A DNA stretch of 64,000 nucleotides from Scybalosoma faecavium (GTDB lineage: Bacteria > Bacillota > Clostridia > Christensenellales > Christensenellaceae). This document shows positions 24,919 through 33,719 of this stretch, in pieces (the first letter of the stretch is position 1; every line of letters begins with the position of its first letter). The notes under the pieces were generated by a model that saw only the letters and a program-made list of their open reading frames with translations, ran no database searches and was not told where the DNA came from. A program made the translations under genes and the position numbers. Where the stretch lies: the NCBI GenBank assembly GCA_018716135.1, contig DVKG01000009.1:62001-126000 (forward strand), read 5' to 3'.

Positions 24919-27900
24919 TTAGCTCTGCATGTCCACCGACACCATTCCGGACACGCCTTTTTCTCCCATAGCAACTCCATACAGCACATCGCAGACTGCC
25001 ATAGTGGGCTTTCTGTGTGTGATTACTACAAACTGCGACTCAGGCATGCCTTTCAAATACTGCGCGAGACGATGTACATTAGCTTCGTCGAGCGGCGCAT
25101 CTATCTCGTCCAGCAGGCATACCGGAGACGGATTTATCTTTATCATGGCAAAGGTGAGCGCAATGGCGGTCAGAGCCTTCTCTCCGCCCGAGAGCAGCGT
25201 TATATTCTGCAGCTTCTTTCCCGGCGGTACGGCGGATATATCTATGCCGCAGCTCATTATATCTCCCTCGCCCAATGTCAGCTTCGCCGTGCCTCCGCCG
25301 AAAAGCTCCCCGAAGATTTTTCCAAAATGCTCGTTTATCTTTTCAAAGCTGTCCTTGAAGCTCGTCCGCATTCCCGTCATCAGCTTGTCTATCAACGTTT
25401 CGAGATCCTCCTTCGCCTTAAGGAGATCCTCCCTTTGCGCAGTCATATCGTCAGAACGCTGCTTGAGTATTTCATATTCTTCAGGAGCGGATGGATTTAC
25501 GCCGCCCAGCTCCCGAATGGCAGCTTTTATTCCGGTTATTTCGCTCGAAGCCTTTGCAAACGATATATCCGTTCTGTCTCTTATGTCTTTTGCATTGCCA
25601 TAAGTTATGGAATATTCGTTAAAAAGCTTCTGAGCCGCATTTTCACGCGCATATTTTACCTTGTCCATCTGACCGCGCACCGAGAACACTCTGTCAGACA
25701 GAGCCGCTTTTTCCTCCTGAATCTCTGTGGATCGCTTCTGCGCCCCAAACGACGCATCCTGCGCCGCTTTCTGCTCTTTTTCAAGCTTAGAGAGCTCTTC
25801 TTCCCTCGCCGCAAGCTTCTGTTTTTCCTGCGATAGACTCTGAGCCAAAGCGCTTTCCGCCTGTTTAGACTCCTCCGTTCTCTCTGTAAGCTTTTGCAAT
25901 TCGGAATCTGAATCCTGTGCCGTACGCCGTGCGTCCAGAAGCTCTGTCTCAAGTCTGGAAAGGCGCTCCGCCGCGCTCTTTCTTTTCGCCGACGTCTCTG
26001 CCAATTCTATGCCCAGCTCGCGCACTCTGTCGTTCAGTCTCTCCGACACGCCGTCGTCCAAAGGCGACGTCTGCTCCAAGCTGCGCTCTATGCCCGTCAG
26101 CTCCTGCTCCAGCGCAGTCTCCCTTGCCGCAAAATTCTCTGCTCTGGCGTTCAGCCGCTCGGCGGTTTTCTCATCGGGCAATTCCTCCAGCCGTTCCAGA
26201 GCATTCCGAGCTGAGGTCTCCGTTTCCTGCGCCGTCTTTAAGCTCTGTTCCAACGCCGCGCGCTGTATCTCTTTTTCTCTGAGCGCACTCTGAGCCTCGG
26301 ACTGCTTCTCGGCCGTCTGCCCTTCTTTCGCCAAAAGGCTGTCTGCCCTTTTTTTCAGAGAATGCAACTGCTCCTGCGTTTCAGACAAGGCGTTTTTCGC
26401 ATCCTCTATTTTTCTCTCTCTGGAGACGAGGCCGTATCTGTTCTTTCCCGTGCTGCCTCCGGTCATCGTCCCGCCCGGTCTCAGGATGTCGCCCTGGAGC
26501 GTCACGCACCTCAGCGCCTGACCGGAAGCGCGCATAAGCTGTATGCCGCTGTCCATATCCTCGACTATGACCGTTCGCGCCAGCAAAAAGTTTATTGCTT
26601 TTTCTATCTCTGCCGGATATTCCACAGCTTCGTTCGCCGCGCACACCACGCCCGGCATATTCATATACCGCCTTTCGGACGCGCTCATATGCTGCTGACG
26701 CAGCGCCGCCAGAGGCAGAAATGTGACTCTGCCCATGCGCTTCTGTCTGAGAATATTTATTGCGTATTTCGCGTCGTATTCATCATGTACTATGACGTTT
26801 TGCAGCGCGCCTCCGAGCGCCGCCTCTATCGCCTGTTCGTATTCCGCAGGAGTGCGCACCAGCTCAGCCACAGTACCTATCATTCTGTCCGAAAGCTCAG
26901 GATCGCGCGCCGCATAGTTCATAAGCCGCTTTACGCTCTCGTAATATCCTTCATATTCTTCTTTCATACCCGTGAGCATTTTTAGCTGAGTTCCTCTTTC
27001 GGAGGCCTGCCTTTCCAGGCTTCTGATGTGATTCTCCAGTTCGGACTTTTCTCTCGCCAGGTTCAGCTTTTGCCCTGTCAGCTCGTTCAGCTCTGCCGCC
27101 GCCGTTTCCGTCTCTTTCGCAAGGGTTTCCATCTGCTTTTCGATCTGTTCCCTGATCTCAGCAGCTTTCTGCGCCTCGTCCCGCGCTCTTAATATCTCCT
27201 CTGCGCTGCGCTGAGTGCGCTCCGCTTCTGTTCGCGCCTGCTCCTTCGCCTGCGCCAGCTGCCCGCGCACGTCAGATAGCTCTCCCAAAAGCTCCACCTG
27301 ACGCGCCCTCAGCTTTGCCAGACTGCGCTCAGCGTCTTTTCTAAGTTCAGTATGCTCCGTATAGTCGCGCTGTGCCTTTTCAAGCTCCGCCTTCGCCTTT
27401 TTTTCTTTTAGCTCTCCCTCCGACAGCTCTTTGCGAGTGTCTTCTATCTCTTTTTCGATGTTTTTCAGCGCGTCCTCGCTGTTAGCTCTGTTCCGCTGAA
27501 TTGTCTCCGCGCGCTGCTGTGCATTCGCGCGGCGCTCCGCCTGCAAGTTCATCTCGCCCTGTATTCTCTCGCAATTCGCTCTGAGAGCCGAACGCTCCTC
27601 CGACAAAGCTCCGACCTGCTCCGTGAGCTCAGACAATCTGAGCTGAGCCTCCTCTGCCGCGCGAGCTTCTGAATCCAGGCGCTTTTGCAGCCCCGCCATC
27701 TCTCCGTCCAGCAGGTCATACTCTTCTTTCAGCTTTTTCTCTCTCTCAGCATATTTCTCGTAATTGTAAGCGTATATTACCGCATCGAGAGTGCGCTGAG
27801 TCTCGGCCAGCTCAAAGTATTTCTTTGCCCTCTCCGCCTGCACGCGCATAGGCTCCAACTGATTATTGAGCTCCCCGAGTATATCCTCCACTCTGGTGAG

Positions 27901-28461
27901 GTTATCCGCCGTTTTTTCCAGCTTGGCCTCCGCTTCTTCCTTGCGCACGCGGAATTTCATTATGCCGGCCGCTTCTTCAAAGACCTTTCTTCTCGCCTGC
28001 GGCTTACTCGACAGTATCTCGTCTATCCGACCCTGACCTATTATGGAGTACCCCTCTTTGCCTATGCCGGTATCGCGCACAAGCTCCAAAACGTCTCGCA
28101 GCCTGACGAGCTTTCCGTTTATTCTATACTCGCTTTCGCCCGAACGATACAGCTTCCGCGAGACGGTTATTTCCGAAAATTCACTTTTCATTTTGCCGTC
28201 TGCATTGTCGAACACCAAAGTAACCTCCGCGAAGGACTTTCTCGCGCGCTGCGCCGTCCCTCCGAATATGACGTCCTCCATCTTGTCTCCGCGCAGATTC
28301 TTGCTGCTCTGCTCTCCCAGAACCCATCTTAGCGCGTCGGCTATGTTGCTCTTTCCGCTTCCGTTCGGCCCTACTATTCCCGTTATGCCCGGGGTTATCT
28401 CTAAATGCGTCTTATTTGCAAATGATTTAAAACCATTCAATTCTATCGTTTTTAAGTACAA
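24919..28461 (-). CDS. smc: Chromosome segregation protein SMC
   Basis: A 1180-residue condensin subunit that loops and organises the chromosome with ScpA/ScpB (not in this window). The N-terminal Walker A is GPNGSGKSNIADALRWVLG, long coiled coils flank a central hinge (about 500-680, with GGTMTGGSTGKNRYG), and the C-terminal head has the signature LLSGGEKALTAIAL and Walker B VCLLDEIDAPLDEANV. The start is TTG with GGGAGA upstream, giving MYLKTIELNGFKSFA. The usual upstream neighbour rnc is absent. Confidence 0.97.
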   Translation of the reverse strand: MYLKTIELNGFKSFANKTHLEITPGITGIVGPNGSGKSNIADALRWVLGEQSSKNLRGDKMEDVIFGGTAQRARKSFAEVTLVFDNADGKMKSEFSEITVSRKLYRSGESEYRINGKLVRLRDVLELVRDTGIGKEGYSIIGQGRIDEILSSKPQARRKVFEEAAGIMKFRVRKEEAEAKLEKTADNLTRVEDILGELNNQLEPMRVQAERAKKYFELAETQRTLDAVIYAYNYEKYAEREKKLKEEYDLLDGEMAGLQKRLDSEARAAEEAQLRLSELTEQVGALSEERSALRANCERIQGEMNLQAERRANAQQRAETIQRNRANSEDALKNIEKEIEDTRKELSEGELKEKKAKAELEKAQRDYTEHTELRKDAERSLAKLRARQVELLGELSDVRGQLAQAKEQARTEAERTQRSAEEILRARDEAQKAAEIREQIEKQMETLAKETETAAAELNELTGQKLNLAREKSELENHIRSLERQASERGTQLKMLTGMKEEYEGYYESVKRLMNYAARDPELSDRMIGTVAELVRTPAEYEQAIEAALGGALQNVIVHDEYDAKYAINILRQKRMGRVTFLPLAALRQQHMSASERRYMNMPGVVCAANEAVEYPAEIEKAINFLLARTVIVEDMDSGIQLMRASGQALRCVTLQGDILRPGGTMTGGSTGKNRYGLVSRERKIEDAKNALSETQEQLHSLKKRADSLLAKEGQTAEKQSEAQSALREKEIQRAALEQSLKTAQETETSARNALERLEELPDEKTAERLNARAENFAARETALEQELTGIERSLEQTSPLDDGVSERLNDRVRELGIELAETSAKRKSAAERLSRLETELLDARRTAQDSDSELQKLTERTEESKQAESALAQSLSQEKQKLAAREEELSKLEKEQKAAQDASFGAQKRSTEIQEEKAALSDRVFSVRGQMDKVKYARENAAQKLFNEYSITYGNAKDIRDRTDISFAKASSEITGIKAAIRELGGVNPSAPEEYEILKQRSDDMTAQREDLLKAKEDLETLIDKLMTGMRTSFKDSFEKINEHFGKIFGELFGGGTAKLTLGEGDIMSCGIDISAVPPGKKLQNITLLSGGEKALTAIALTFAMIKINPSPVCLLDEIDAPLDEANVHRLAQYLKGMPESQFVVITHRKPTMAVCDVLYGVAMGEKGVSGMVSVDMQS

Positions 28462-28513
28462 CTATTTCTCCCGCCTTAGCGTTAATGCCATCCGCTTTTT
28501 TAATCGTGTCTCT

Positions 28514-28542
28514 ATTCTACCACACTTTACCTCTGCGCGAAA
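28514..28542 (-). promoter_or_regulatory. Probable smc promoter
   Basis: The minus strand reads TTTCGC, a 17-nt spacer and TAGAAT, about 53 nt upstream of smc. The match is moderate. Confidence 0.4.
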
Positions 28543-28583
28543 GTACGCCGTTTTGCTTTGAAAAAGTTTTTTGCTTCCGACTC

Positions 28584-28612
28584 TTGACGCAGAACCTTGA
28601 TTGCGATATAAT
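28584..28612 (+). promoter_or_regulatory. Promoter of tRNA-Thr
   Basis: TTGACG (28584-28589), a 17-nt spacer and TATAAT (28607-28612), 12 nt before the tRNA 5' end. This is near consensus and well placed. Confidence 0.8.
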
Positions 28613-28624
28613 AGTTTGGCAGGT

Positions 28625-28700
28625 GCTACTGTGGCTCAGTTGGTAGAGCAGCGCATTCGTAATGCGCAGGTCGTCGGTTCGAGTCCGACCAGTAGCTCCA
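28625..28700 (+). tRNA. tRNA-Thr(CGT)
   Basis: A 76-nt cloverleaf. Acceptor arms GCTACTG/CAGTAGC, D-arm GCTC-AGTTGGTA-GAGC, anticodon stem GCGCA/TGCGC around loop TTCGTAA (anticodon CGT, reads ACG), T-arm GTCGG-TTCGAGT-CCGAC, discriminator T and encoded CCA are all present. It stands alone on the plus strand with its own promoter. Confidence 0.96.
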
Positions 28701-28736
28701 TTTTTATTTTCTTTACTTAAATATATACATATATAC

Positions 28737-28766
28737 GGCGCGGTTTTGAAGCATAAAAACCGCGCC
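28737..28766 (+). terminator. Hairpin downstream of tRNA-Thr
   Basis: A perfect 11-bp stem GGCGCGGTTTT/AAAACCGCGCC. The following bases are only moderately T-rich, but a run of five T lies right after the tRNA itself. Confidence 0.55.
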
Positions 28767-28867
28767 TTCGCTATCTCTTCCTAATATAAATATAAATTGA
28801 AAGCTGCTGCTTTATCTGCTAAATATAGTTTTTTATTCCCGCTCATGTATAAACGAACGCCAAGCTG

Positions 28868-28876
28868 TGTTATAAT
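28868..28876 (+). promoter_or_regulatory. Extended -10 promoter of the 50-residue protein gene
   Basis: TGTTATAAT (TGnTATAAT form) lies 53 nt before the start codon; no good -35 is seen. Confidence 0.45.
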
Positions 28877-28928
28877 ACACTCGTAATTATTTTATAGCAA
28901 CACGCTCTGCATATTTTAGGAGGAACAA

Positions 28929-29081
28929 ATGGACGAACTTGTAGAAGTAATGAGCGATATATTAGACGAACTGAGAGAAATGAACCGCAAGCTCAACGAT
29001 CTCACCTCAGGAGGAATGATAGACCTCTCCGCCATAAACAGCAGCATAGAAAATCTCGAACAAGCCATAGAAAACAAATAA
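28929..29081 (+). CDS. Small acidic coiled-coil-like protein, 50 residues
   Basis: It reads MDELVEVMSDILDELREMNR onward and ends NLEQAIENK. It has AGGAGG at an ideal distance, an extended -10 promoter and its own terminator, all signs of a real gene. Leucine/isoleucine heptad spacing in residues 1-27 and 36-49 suggests two amphipathic helices separated by a Ser-Gly-Gly turn. There are no cysteines and no membrane segment. I do not recognise the family. The opposite-strand frame across it has no such signals. Confidence 0.75.
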   Translation: MDELVEVMSDILDELREMNRKLNDLTSGGMIDLSAINSSIENLEQAIENK

Positions 29082-29086
29082 ACACA

Positions 29087-29114
29087 GCGTTCGCCAAAAC
29101 GGCGAACGCCTTTT
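29087..29114 (+). terminator. Terminator of the 50-residue protein gene
   Basis: A perfect 9-bp stem GCGTTCGCC/GGCGAACGC with a 5-nt loop, then CTTTTCT. It may also serve the converging methyltransferase gene. Confidence 0.8.
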
Positions 29115-29120
29115 CTATAT

Positions 29121-29852
29121 CTAAATCTTTTTTGCTGCAAACTGCACTCTTTCATCCTGCTCCGACGCAGCCTCCCGCGTCAAAAAAGAGTACGCCGAGC
29201 ATTCTTCAAAGCCCGCCTCGCGCAGAAGCTCCAGCACGCGCCCTGTCTCATACGCCGTCTGCTCCTGCATCTCGTCGTATCTGCGATATATATCTCCCTC
29301 GCGCACAAAAACAGATACTTCAAACTTCACGCGCGCGTCGCCTATTTTCTCACTTTGCCAAAAGCAGGTCGCGTCGTCACCGTCATCATAAAAGAAATTG
29401 TCCGATAGAATTTCGTTCAGCTTATGCCTCGTGCTCATATCAAACAGGAGCGCTCCGCCTTTTTTTATACAGCTATACGCGCCTTTGAAAAACGCTTTCA
29501 GCTCGCTCTCGCTTTGCATATAATTCACGCCGTCGCAGCAGCACACGAGCGCATCTCTTCGCGGAATATCGAGCGCAGTCATATCTTGAATTATAAACAT
29601 GCACTTTTCTCCCGCCGCCCTCGCCTTCGCTTTGGCACAATCCAGCATTCCGGCTGATATATCGCTCGCGATAACGTCAAAGCCCATCCTCGCCAGTCTT
29701 AAAGATATGCTTCCCGTGCCGCACGCCGTTTCAGCTATCTTCTTCGCGCCAATCTCGTTCAAAAAGCCGGAAATATACTCCGCCCAGCCGTCATAATCCA
29801 CATCGCGCATGAGTACGTCATACGCATAACACAATGCCTCATAGCTTTTCAT
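29121..29852 (-). CDS. Class I SAM-dependent methyltransferase
   Basis: A 243-residue Rossmann-fold methyltransferase. Motif I (ETACGTGSISLRLARMG), the acidic end of strand 2 (VIASDIS) and motif IV region (ALVCCCDGVNYM) are visible. The substrate is unknown. Its ATG overlaps the stop of the M20 hydrolase gene as ATGA, so the two are translated together. Confidence 0.85.
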   Translation of the reverse strand: MKSYEALCYAYDVLMRDVDYDGWAEYISGFLNEIGAKKIAETACGTGSISLRLARMGFDVIASDISAGMLDCAKAKARAAGEKCMFIIQDMTALDIPRRDALVCCCDGVNYMQSESELKAFFKGAYSCIKKGGALLFDMSTRHKLNEILSDNFFYDDGDDATCFWQSEKIGDARVKFEVSVFVREGDIYRRYDEMQEQTAYETGRVLELLREAGFEECSAYSFLTREAASEQDERVQFAAKKI

Positions 29853-30991
29853 GCCACACCTGCGATTTTTGCAAACAGCGCCAGACCTTCTGCCATTATG
29901 CTTTCGTCGAAGTCAAAATCGGCGCTGTGAAGCGGTACGGAGTTTTCGTCTCCTGCTCCGAGGAATATAAAGCAGCCCGGAACTTCCTTCTGATAGAAAG
30001 AAAAATCTTCGCTCATCATCACCTCCCGCACATCGAATATTTGCTCCGGCGCCATCATACCCGCCACTTTGTCTACCAGCTCCCCGTCGTTCATGACAGC
30101 AGGATAGCTCATAGTCTCGAAATACTCTCCGCGCACTCCGGTGTAAAGCTCTATGCCGTCCAATATCTTCTGCATTCCCTGCTTGATATGCGCCGACACT
30201 TTTTCATTGAACACACGCAGCGTTCCTTCTATCAAAACATCACCGCAGACTATATTCCTCGCTTCGCCTCCGGAGATAGTCCCAAACGTCAGAACCGACT
30301 TCTCATACGGGTCTGTCTGCCTTGTTATAAGCGTTTGCGCCTGCATTATGAAGCTCGCCGCCGCTATCAGAGCGTCGTTTCCGCCATGCGGCGCCGCGCC
30401 GTGAGCCGCCTTTCCCTTCAGTCTCACATTGACATCCGTCATCTCGCTCATAAGCGCGCCTTTTTTCAGTCCGTACGTATGCTTGGGGACGTCGGGCCAT
30501 ATATGCAGACCATATATTTCGTCTACATCAGGCGATCTCAACGCGCCTTCTTTTATCATTCCGTCCGAGCCTCCGTTCTGTTCTTCCGCAGGCTGGAATA
30601 TAAATACTATATTCTGCGTCAGCTTATCTTTATTCTCGCTCACAAGCTTTGCCAAAGTAAGCGCAATTGTCATATGACCGTCGTGACCGCAGGCGTGCAT
30701 GACCCCGTCGTTCAGCGAGCAGAAGTCGTGCTCATTCTTCTCTGTTATAGACAGACCGTCTATATCCGCGCGGAAGGCTATCGTCTTTTCTGCATTCTCG
30801 GCATAAAAAACCGCCTTTACTCCTGTCTCAAACAGCACCTCTACGCTGTCCGGTGATAATTTCTTCATATACTCCAATATGAAATCGCGCGTTTCATATT
30901 CCTCTCCGGAAAGCTCCGGTCTTCTGTGCAGCGTCCTGCGCAGGTCTATCATAAAAGGAAGATATTCGTTCAAAGGCTCGAGTTTCGGCAT
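29849..30991 (-). CDS. M20-family amidohydrolase (N-acyl amino acid hydrolase type)
   Basis: A 380-residue metal-dependent hydrolase of the hippurate/N-acyl-amino-acid group. The metal-binding blocks HACGHDGHMTIA and FQPAEEQNGGSDGM and the GLHIWPD motif are present, with a central dimerisation domain. It probably frees amino acids from N-acyl forms; the true substrate is not readable. A near-consensus promoter lies upstream and the methyltransferase is coupled downstream. Confidence 0.88.
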   Translation of the reverse strand: MPKLEPLNEYLPFMIDLRRTLHRRPELSGEEYETRDFILEYMKKLSPDSVEVLFETGVKAVFYAENAEKTIAFRADIDGLSITEKNEHDFCSLNDGVMHACGHDGHMTIALTLAKLVSENKDKLTQNIVFIFQPAEEQNGGSDGMIKEGALRSPDVDEIYGLHIWPDVPKHTYGLKKGALMSEMTDVNVRLKGKAAHGAAPHGGNDALIAAASFIMQAQTLITRQTDPYEKSVLTFGTISGGEARNIVCGDVLIEGTLRVFNEKVSAHIKQGMQKILDGIELYTGVRGEYFETMSYPAVMNDGELVDKVAGMMAPEQIFDVREVMMSEDFSFYQKEVPGCFIFLGAGDENSVPLHSADFDFDESIMAEGLALFAKIAGVA

Positions 30992-31026
30992 TCTTTTTTC
31001 TCCTTACATATTCATTATCATTAAAA

Positions 31027-31055
31027 AGTATACTACATCGCACGGCTGCGCGCAA
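31027..31055 (-). promoter_or_regulatory. Promoter of the amidohydrolase-methyltransferase operon
   Basis: The minus strand reads TTGCGC, a 17-nt spacer and TATACT. Confidence 0.6.
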
Positions 31056-31176
31056 ATCCGCGCCGAAAAAACCTTGGTTTAAACCTAGCATTCATACCTA
31101 AATGCAAGCTTTAAAATCAAAAAATGCAGTTACACATGCTTTTTCTCAAATATTCAGCTCTATCCCCCAATATATG

Positions 31177-31210
31177 TGATATAATGTGTTCATCCGAAAA
31201 ATTTTCGGAT
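31177..31210 (+). promoter_or_regulatory. ddl-murF promoter with palindromic site at the start region
   Basis: An extended -10 TGATATAAT (31177-31185) is followed 6 nt later by the perfect palindrome ATCCGAAAA-a-TTTTCGGAT (31192-31210). The repeat would sit at or just after the transcription start, where a repressor operator or a 5'-end hairpin is plausible. Confidence 0.5.
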
Positions 31211-31243
31211 TGTGAAATAGAAAACTAGGAGATGGAAAACATA

Positions 31244-32281
31244 ATGAATATAGTAGTTCTTGCCGGAGGTTTCGGCAAAGAGAGACAGGTATCCCTCTCA
31301 TCCGGCGGCATGGTTGCCCGCGCATTGCGCGAGGCCGGTCACGATGTAATACTCGTCGATTCCTATCTCGGAGTCAAGGATCTGCCGGAGGACATAACGC
31401 TCGCGTTTAAAAACGCCGAGCTTCCCACAACTAAAGTTGAGCGAACCGTACCTGATCTTCAAGCTTTGGCGGCGTCCCGCACGGGCGGCCTCGGCGAAAT
31501 AGGCGACGGCGTCATCGAGCTTTGCCGCGCGGCGGATATAGTTTATATGGCTCTGCACGGCGACGACGGCGAAAACGGAAAAATGCAGGCCTTTTTCGAC
31601 ATTCTCGGCGTTAAATACACCGGAGCGGGATATTTGGAAAGCGCACTGGCAATGAACAAAAATCTGGCTAAGCTGCTTTTCGCAGAAAACGGAGTCCTCT
31701 CTCCCGAAGGCAAGCTGTTCAAAGCCGGAGACGACATATCTTCTGCGGCTCAAATGAAATTCCCGCTAATAGTCAAGCCTTGCTCCGGCGGCTCGAGCGT
31801 CGGTCTCTATCAGGTAGAAAACGAGGAGGAGCTGCGTCAGGCGTTTGAAAGCGCGTCCGAAGCATATGACGGCGAGGTTCTCATAGAACAAAAAATCACA
31901 GGACGTGAGTTTACCGTTGCTCTTCTCGGCGGCGAAGCCCTGCCCGTAATCGAAATCATCCCCAAAGGCGGTATGTACGACTACGAGCATAAATATCAGG
32001 CGGGCTGGACTGAAGAAATTTGTCCGGCGGAGATAACAGACGAGCAGCGTGAAAAGCTGCAAAAAGCTGCCCTCGCCGCTTACAACGCGCTTGGTCTCAG
32101 CGTATATGCGCGCGCGGACTTCATCCTAACGGCAGACGACGAACCCTACTGCCTCGAGGTTAATACCCTGCCCGGCATGACTCCCACAAGCCTCGTCCCG
32201 CAGGCGGCGGCGGCCATAGGTCTGGGATACAGCGAGCTGTGTGATAAAATGATAAATCTTTCTTTGGAGAAATACAGGTAA
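31244..32281 (+). CDS. ddl: D-alanine--D-alanine ligase
   Basis: A 345-residue ATP-grasp enzyme that makes the D-Ala-D-Ala dipeptide of peptidoglycan. The start MNIVVLAGGFGKERQVSL was chosen because AGGAG lies 12 nt upstream; an ATG four codons earlier touches the ribosome site. The omega loop reads MYDYEHKY, with the Tyr that marks D-Ala rather than D-lactate specificity. Other motifs are ALHGDDGENG, KPCSGGSSVG and EVNTLPGMTP. It is 8 nt before murF. Confidence 0.96.
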   Translation: MNIVVLAGGFGKERQVSLSSGGMVARALREAGHDVILVDSYLGVKDLPEDITLAFKNAELPTTKVERTVPDLQALAASRTGGLGEIGDGVIELCRAADIVYMALHGDDGENGKMQAFFDILGVKYTGAGYLESALAMNKNLAKLLFAENGVLSPEGKLFKAGDDISSAAQMKFPLIVKPCSGGSSVGLYQVENEEELRQAFESASEAYDGEVLIEQKITGREFTVALLGGEALPVIEIIPKGGMYDYEHKYQAGWTEEICPAEITDEQREKLQKAALAAYNALGLSVYARADFILTADDEPYCLEVNTLPGMTPTSLVPQAAAAIGLGYSELCDKMINLSLEKYR

Positions 32282-32289
32282 ATAAAAAC

Positions 32290-33636
32290 ATGAAAAGCTT
32301 TACAGCGTCGCAGGCGGCGCAGTGGATGAAAGGAAAACTCTACGGCGACGATACCATGATCGCCGCAGTTTCTATAGACAGCAGAAAAGCAAACGGCGCG
32401 CTCTTCGTCCCTATCATAGGAGAGCGTCTCGACGGGCGCAAATTTATTCCAAACGCCATGGAAAACGGCGCTGTTATGACCTTGGCTGACAGGTCGGTGC
32501 CATATCCTCACATTCTCGTGGACGACACTCTCTCCGCGTTTCAGGATCTCGCAAAAGGTTACACCGCTTATGTCGGCACTAAGATCGTCGGTATAACAGG
32601 CAGCGCCGGAAAGACTACCACAAAAGAAATGATCGCCGCTGCACTCTCCGGCAAGCTCCGCGTTCACAAAACGCAAGGCAATTTCAACAATCAGACGGGC
32701 GTGCCTCAGACTCTTCTCGCTCTCAGCGAGGAGGATGAGATCGGCGTTATTGAAATGGGCATGAACCATTTCGGAGAAATACGCGCGCTCTCCCGCATGG
32801 CTCAGCCCGACGTCTGCGTTATAACAAACATAGGCGAGGCTCACATAGAATATCTCGGTTCCAGAGAAGGCATTCTGCAAGCGAAAACCGAAATGCTCGA
32901 ATACATGAAGCCTGACGGCAAAATCATCGTAAACGGCGACGACGATATGCTGATAAAGCTAAAGCAGTCGCGCAGCGACGTAATAACATACGGTCTCGGC
33001 GAGCATTGCGACTTCCGCGCCGCGGACATAATAGACAAAGGTCTGGCGGGTATGGAATTTACAGTCATCGCTCCCGGAGTCAGCAGGCGCGTATTCGTTC
33101 CCGTCCCCGGCGCTCATATGGTTTACAACGCTCTGGCGGCGGTGTGCGTCGGGCGCTGCTTCGGCTTGGCAATGAGCGACATTTCCGACGGAATCTCGGC
33201 GTACCGTCCGATCAAAGGCAGAATGGACATACGCATCGGCAAACGTCTGACAGTCGTAGACGATACGTACAACGCCAACCCGCAGTCCATGCGCGCCGCT
33301 ATAGACGCCGTATCCATCGCCAGCGGCAGGCGCGTTCTCATATTAGGCAACATGTTTGAGCTTGGCGAAAATCAGGTACAATACCACCGCGAGCTCGGCG
33401 AATACGCCGCCAAATCGGGCGCAGGTCTGATAATCGGCATAGGCGAAAACGGCTCTGACATTAAGGCCGGAGCTGACGCCTCCGGCGGAACGGCGCTCTC
33501 TTTCGAAACACAGGACGAGCTTCTGGTCCGTTTGCCCGAGCTGCTAAAAGCCGGCGATACAATACTTGTCAAAGGTTCGCGCGGTATGCATTTGGAAAAA
33601 ACAGCAGACGCCGTACTCCAAATGGCCGAGCTTTGA
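32290..33636 (+). CDS. murF: UDP-N-acetylmuramoyl-tripeptide--D-alanyl-D-alanine ligase
   Basis: A 448-residue Mur ligase that adds the D-Ala-D-Ala made by the preceding ddl product to the UDP-MurNAc-tripeptide. The P-loop is GITGSAGKTTTKEM; the central and C-terminal domains show NFNNQTGVPQTLL, EMGMNHFGEI, DDTYNANPQSMRAA and LKGSRG-type (VKGSRGMHLE) motifs. Length is normal. A terminator follows. Confidence 0.97.
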   Translation: MKSFTASQAAQWMKGKLYGDDTMIAAVSIDSRKANGALFVPIIGERLDGRKFIPNAMENGAVMTLADRSVPYPHILVDDTLSAFQDLAKGYTAYVGTKIVGITGSAGKTTTKEMIAAALSGKLRVHKTQGNFNNQTGVPQTLLALSEEDEIGVIEMGMNHFGEIRALSRMAQPDVCVITNIGEAHIEYLGSREGILQAKTEMLEYMKPDGKIIVNGDDDMLIKLKQSRSDVITYGLGEHCDFRAADIIDKGLAGMEFTVIAPGVSRRVFVPVPGAHMVYNALAAVCVGRCFGLAMSDISDGISAYRPIKGRMDIRIGKRLTVVDDTYNANPQSMRAAIDAVSIASGRRVLILGNMFELGENQVQYHRELGEYAAKSGAGLIIGIGENGSDIKAGADASGGTALSFETQDELLVRLPELLKAGDTILVKGSRGMHLEKTADAVLQMAEL

Positions 33637-33664
33637 TAATCCGCGCCAAATAAATCTGTACTTT

Positions 33665-33693
33665 AAGCTGCGCTTGCACGTGCGCAGCTTTTT
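33665..33693 (+). terminator. Terminator after murF
   Basis: A perfect 9-bp stem AAGCTGCGC/GCGCAGCTT followed by a short T run. Confidence 0.8.
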
Positions 33694-33719
33694 ATGCTCA
33701 AATAACACCGGAGGAAAAC

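Noticed and set aside
28916..29155. A 79-residue frame on the minus strand across the small-protein gene
   Set aside because: No ribosome site, and it overlaps the terminator and the end of the methyltransferase gene; the plus-strand 50-residue gene has all the signals.
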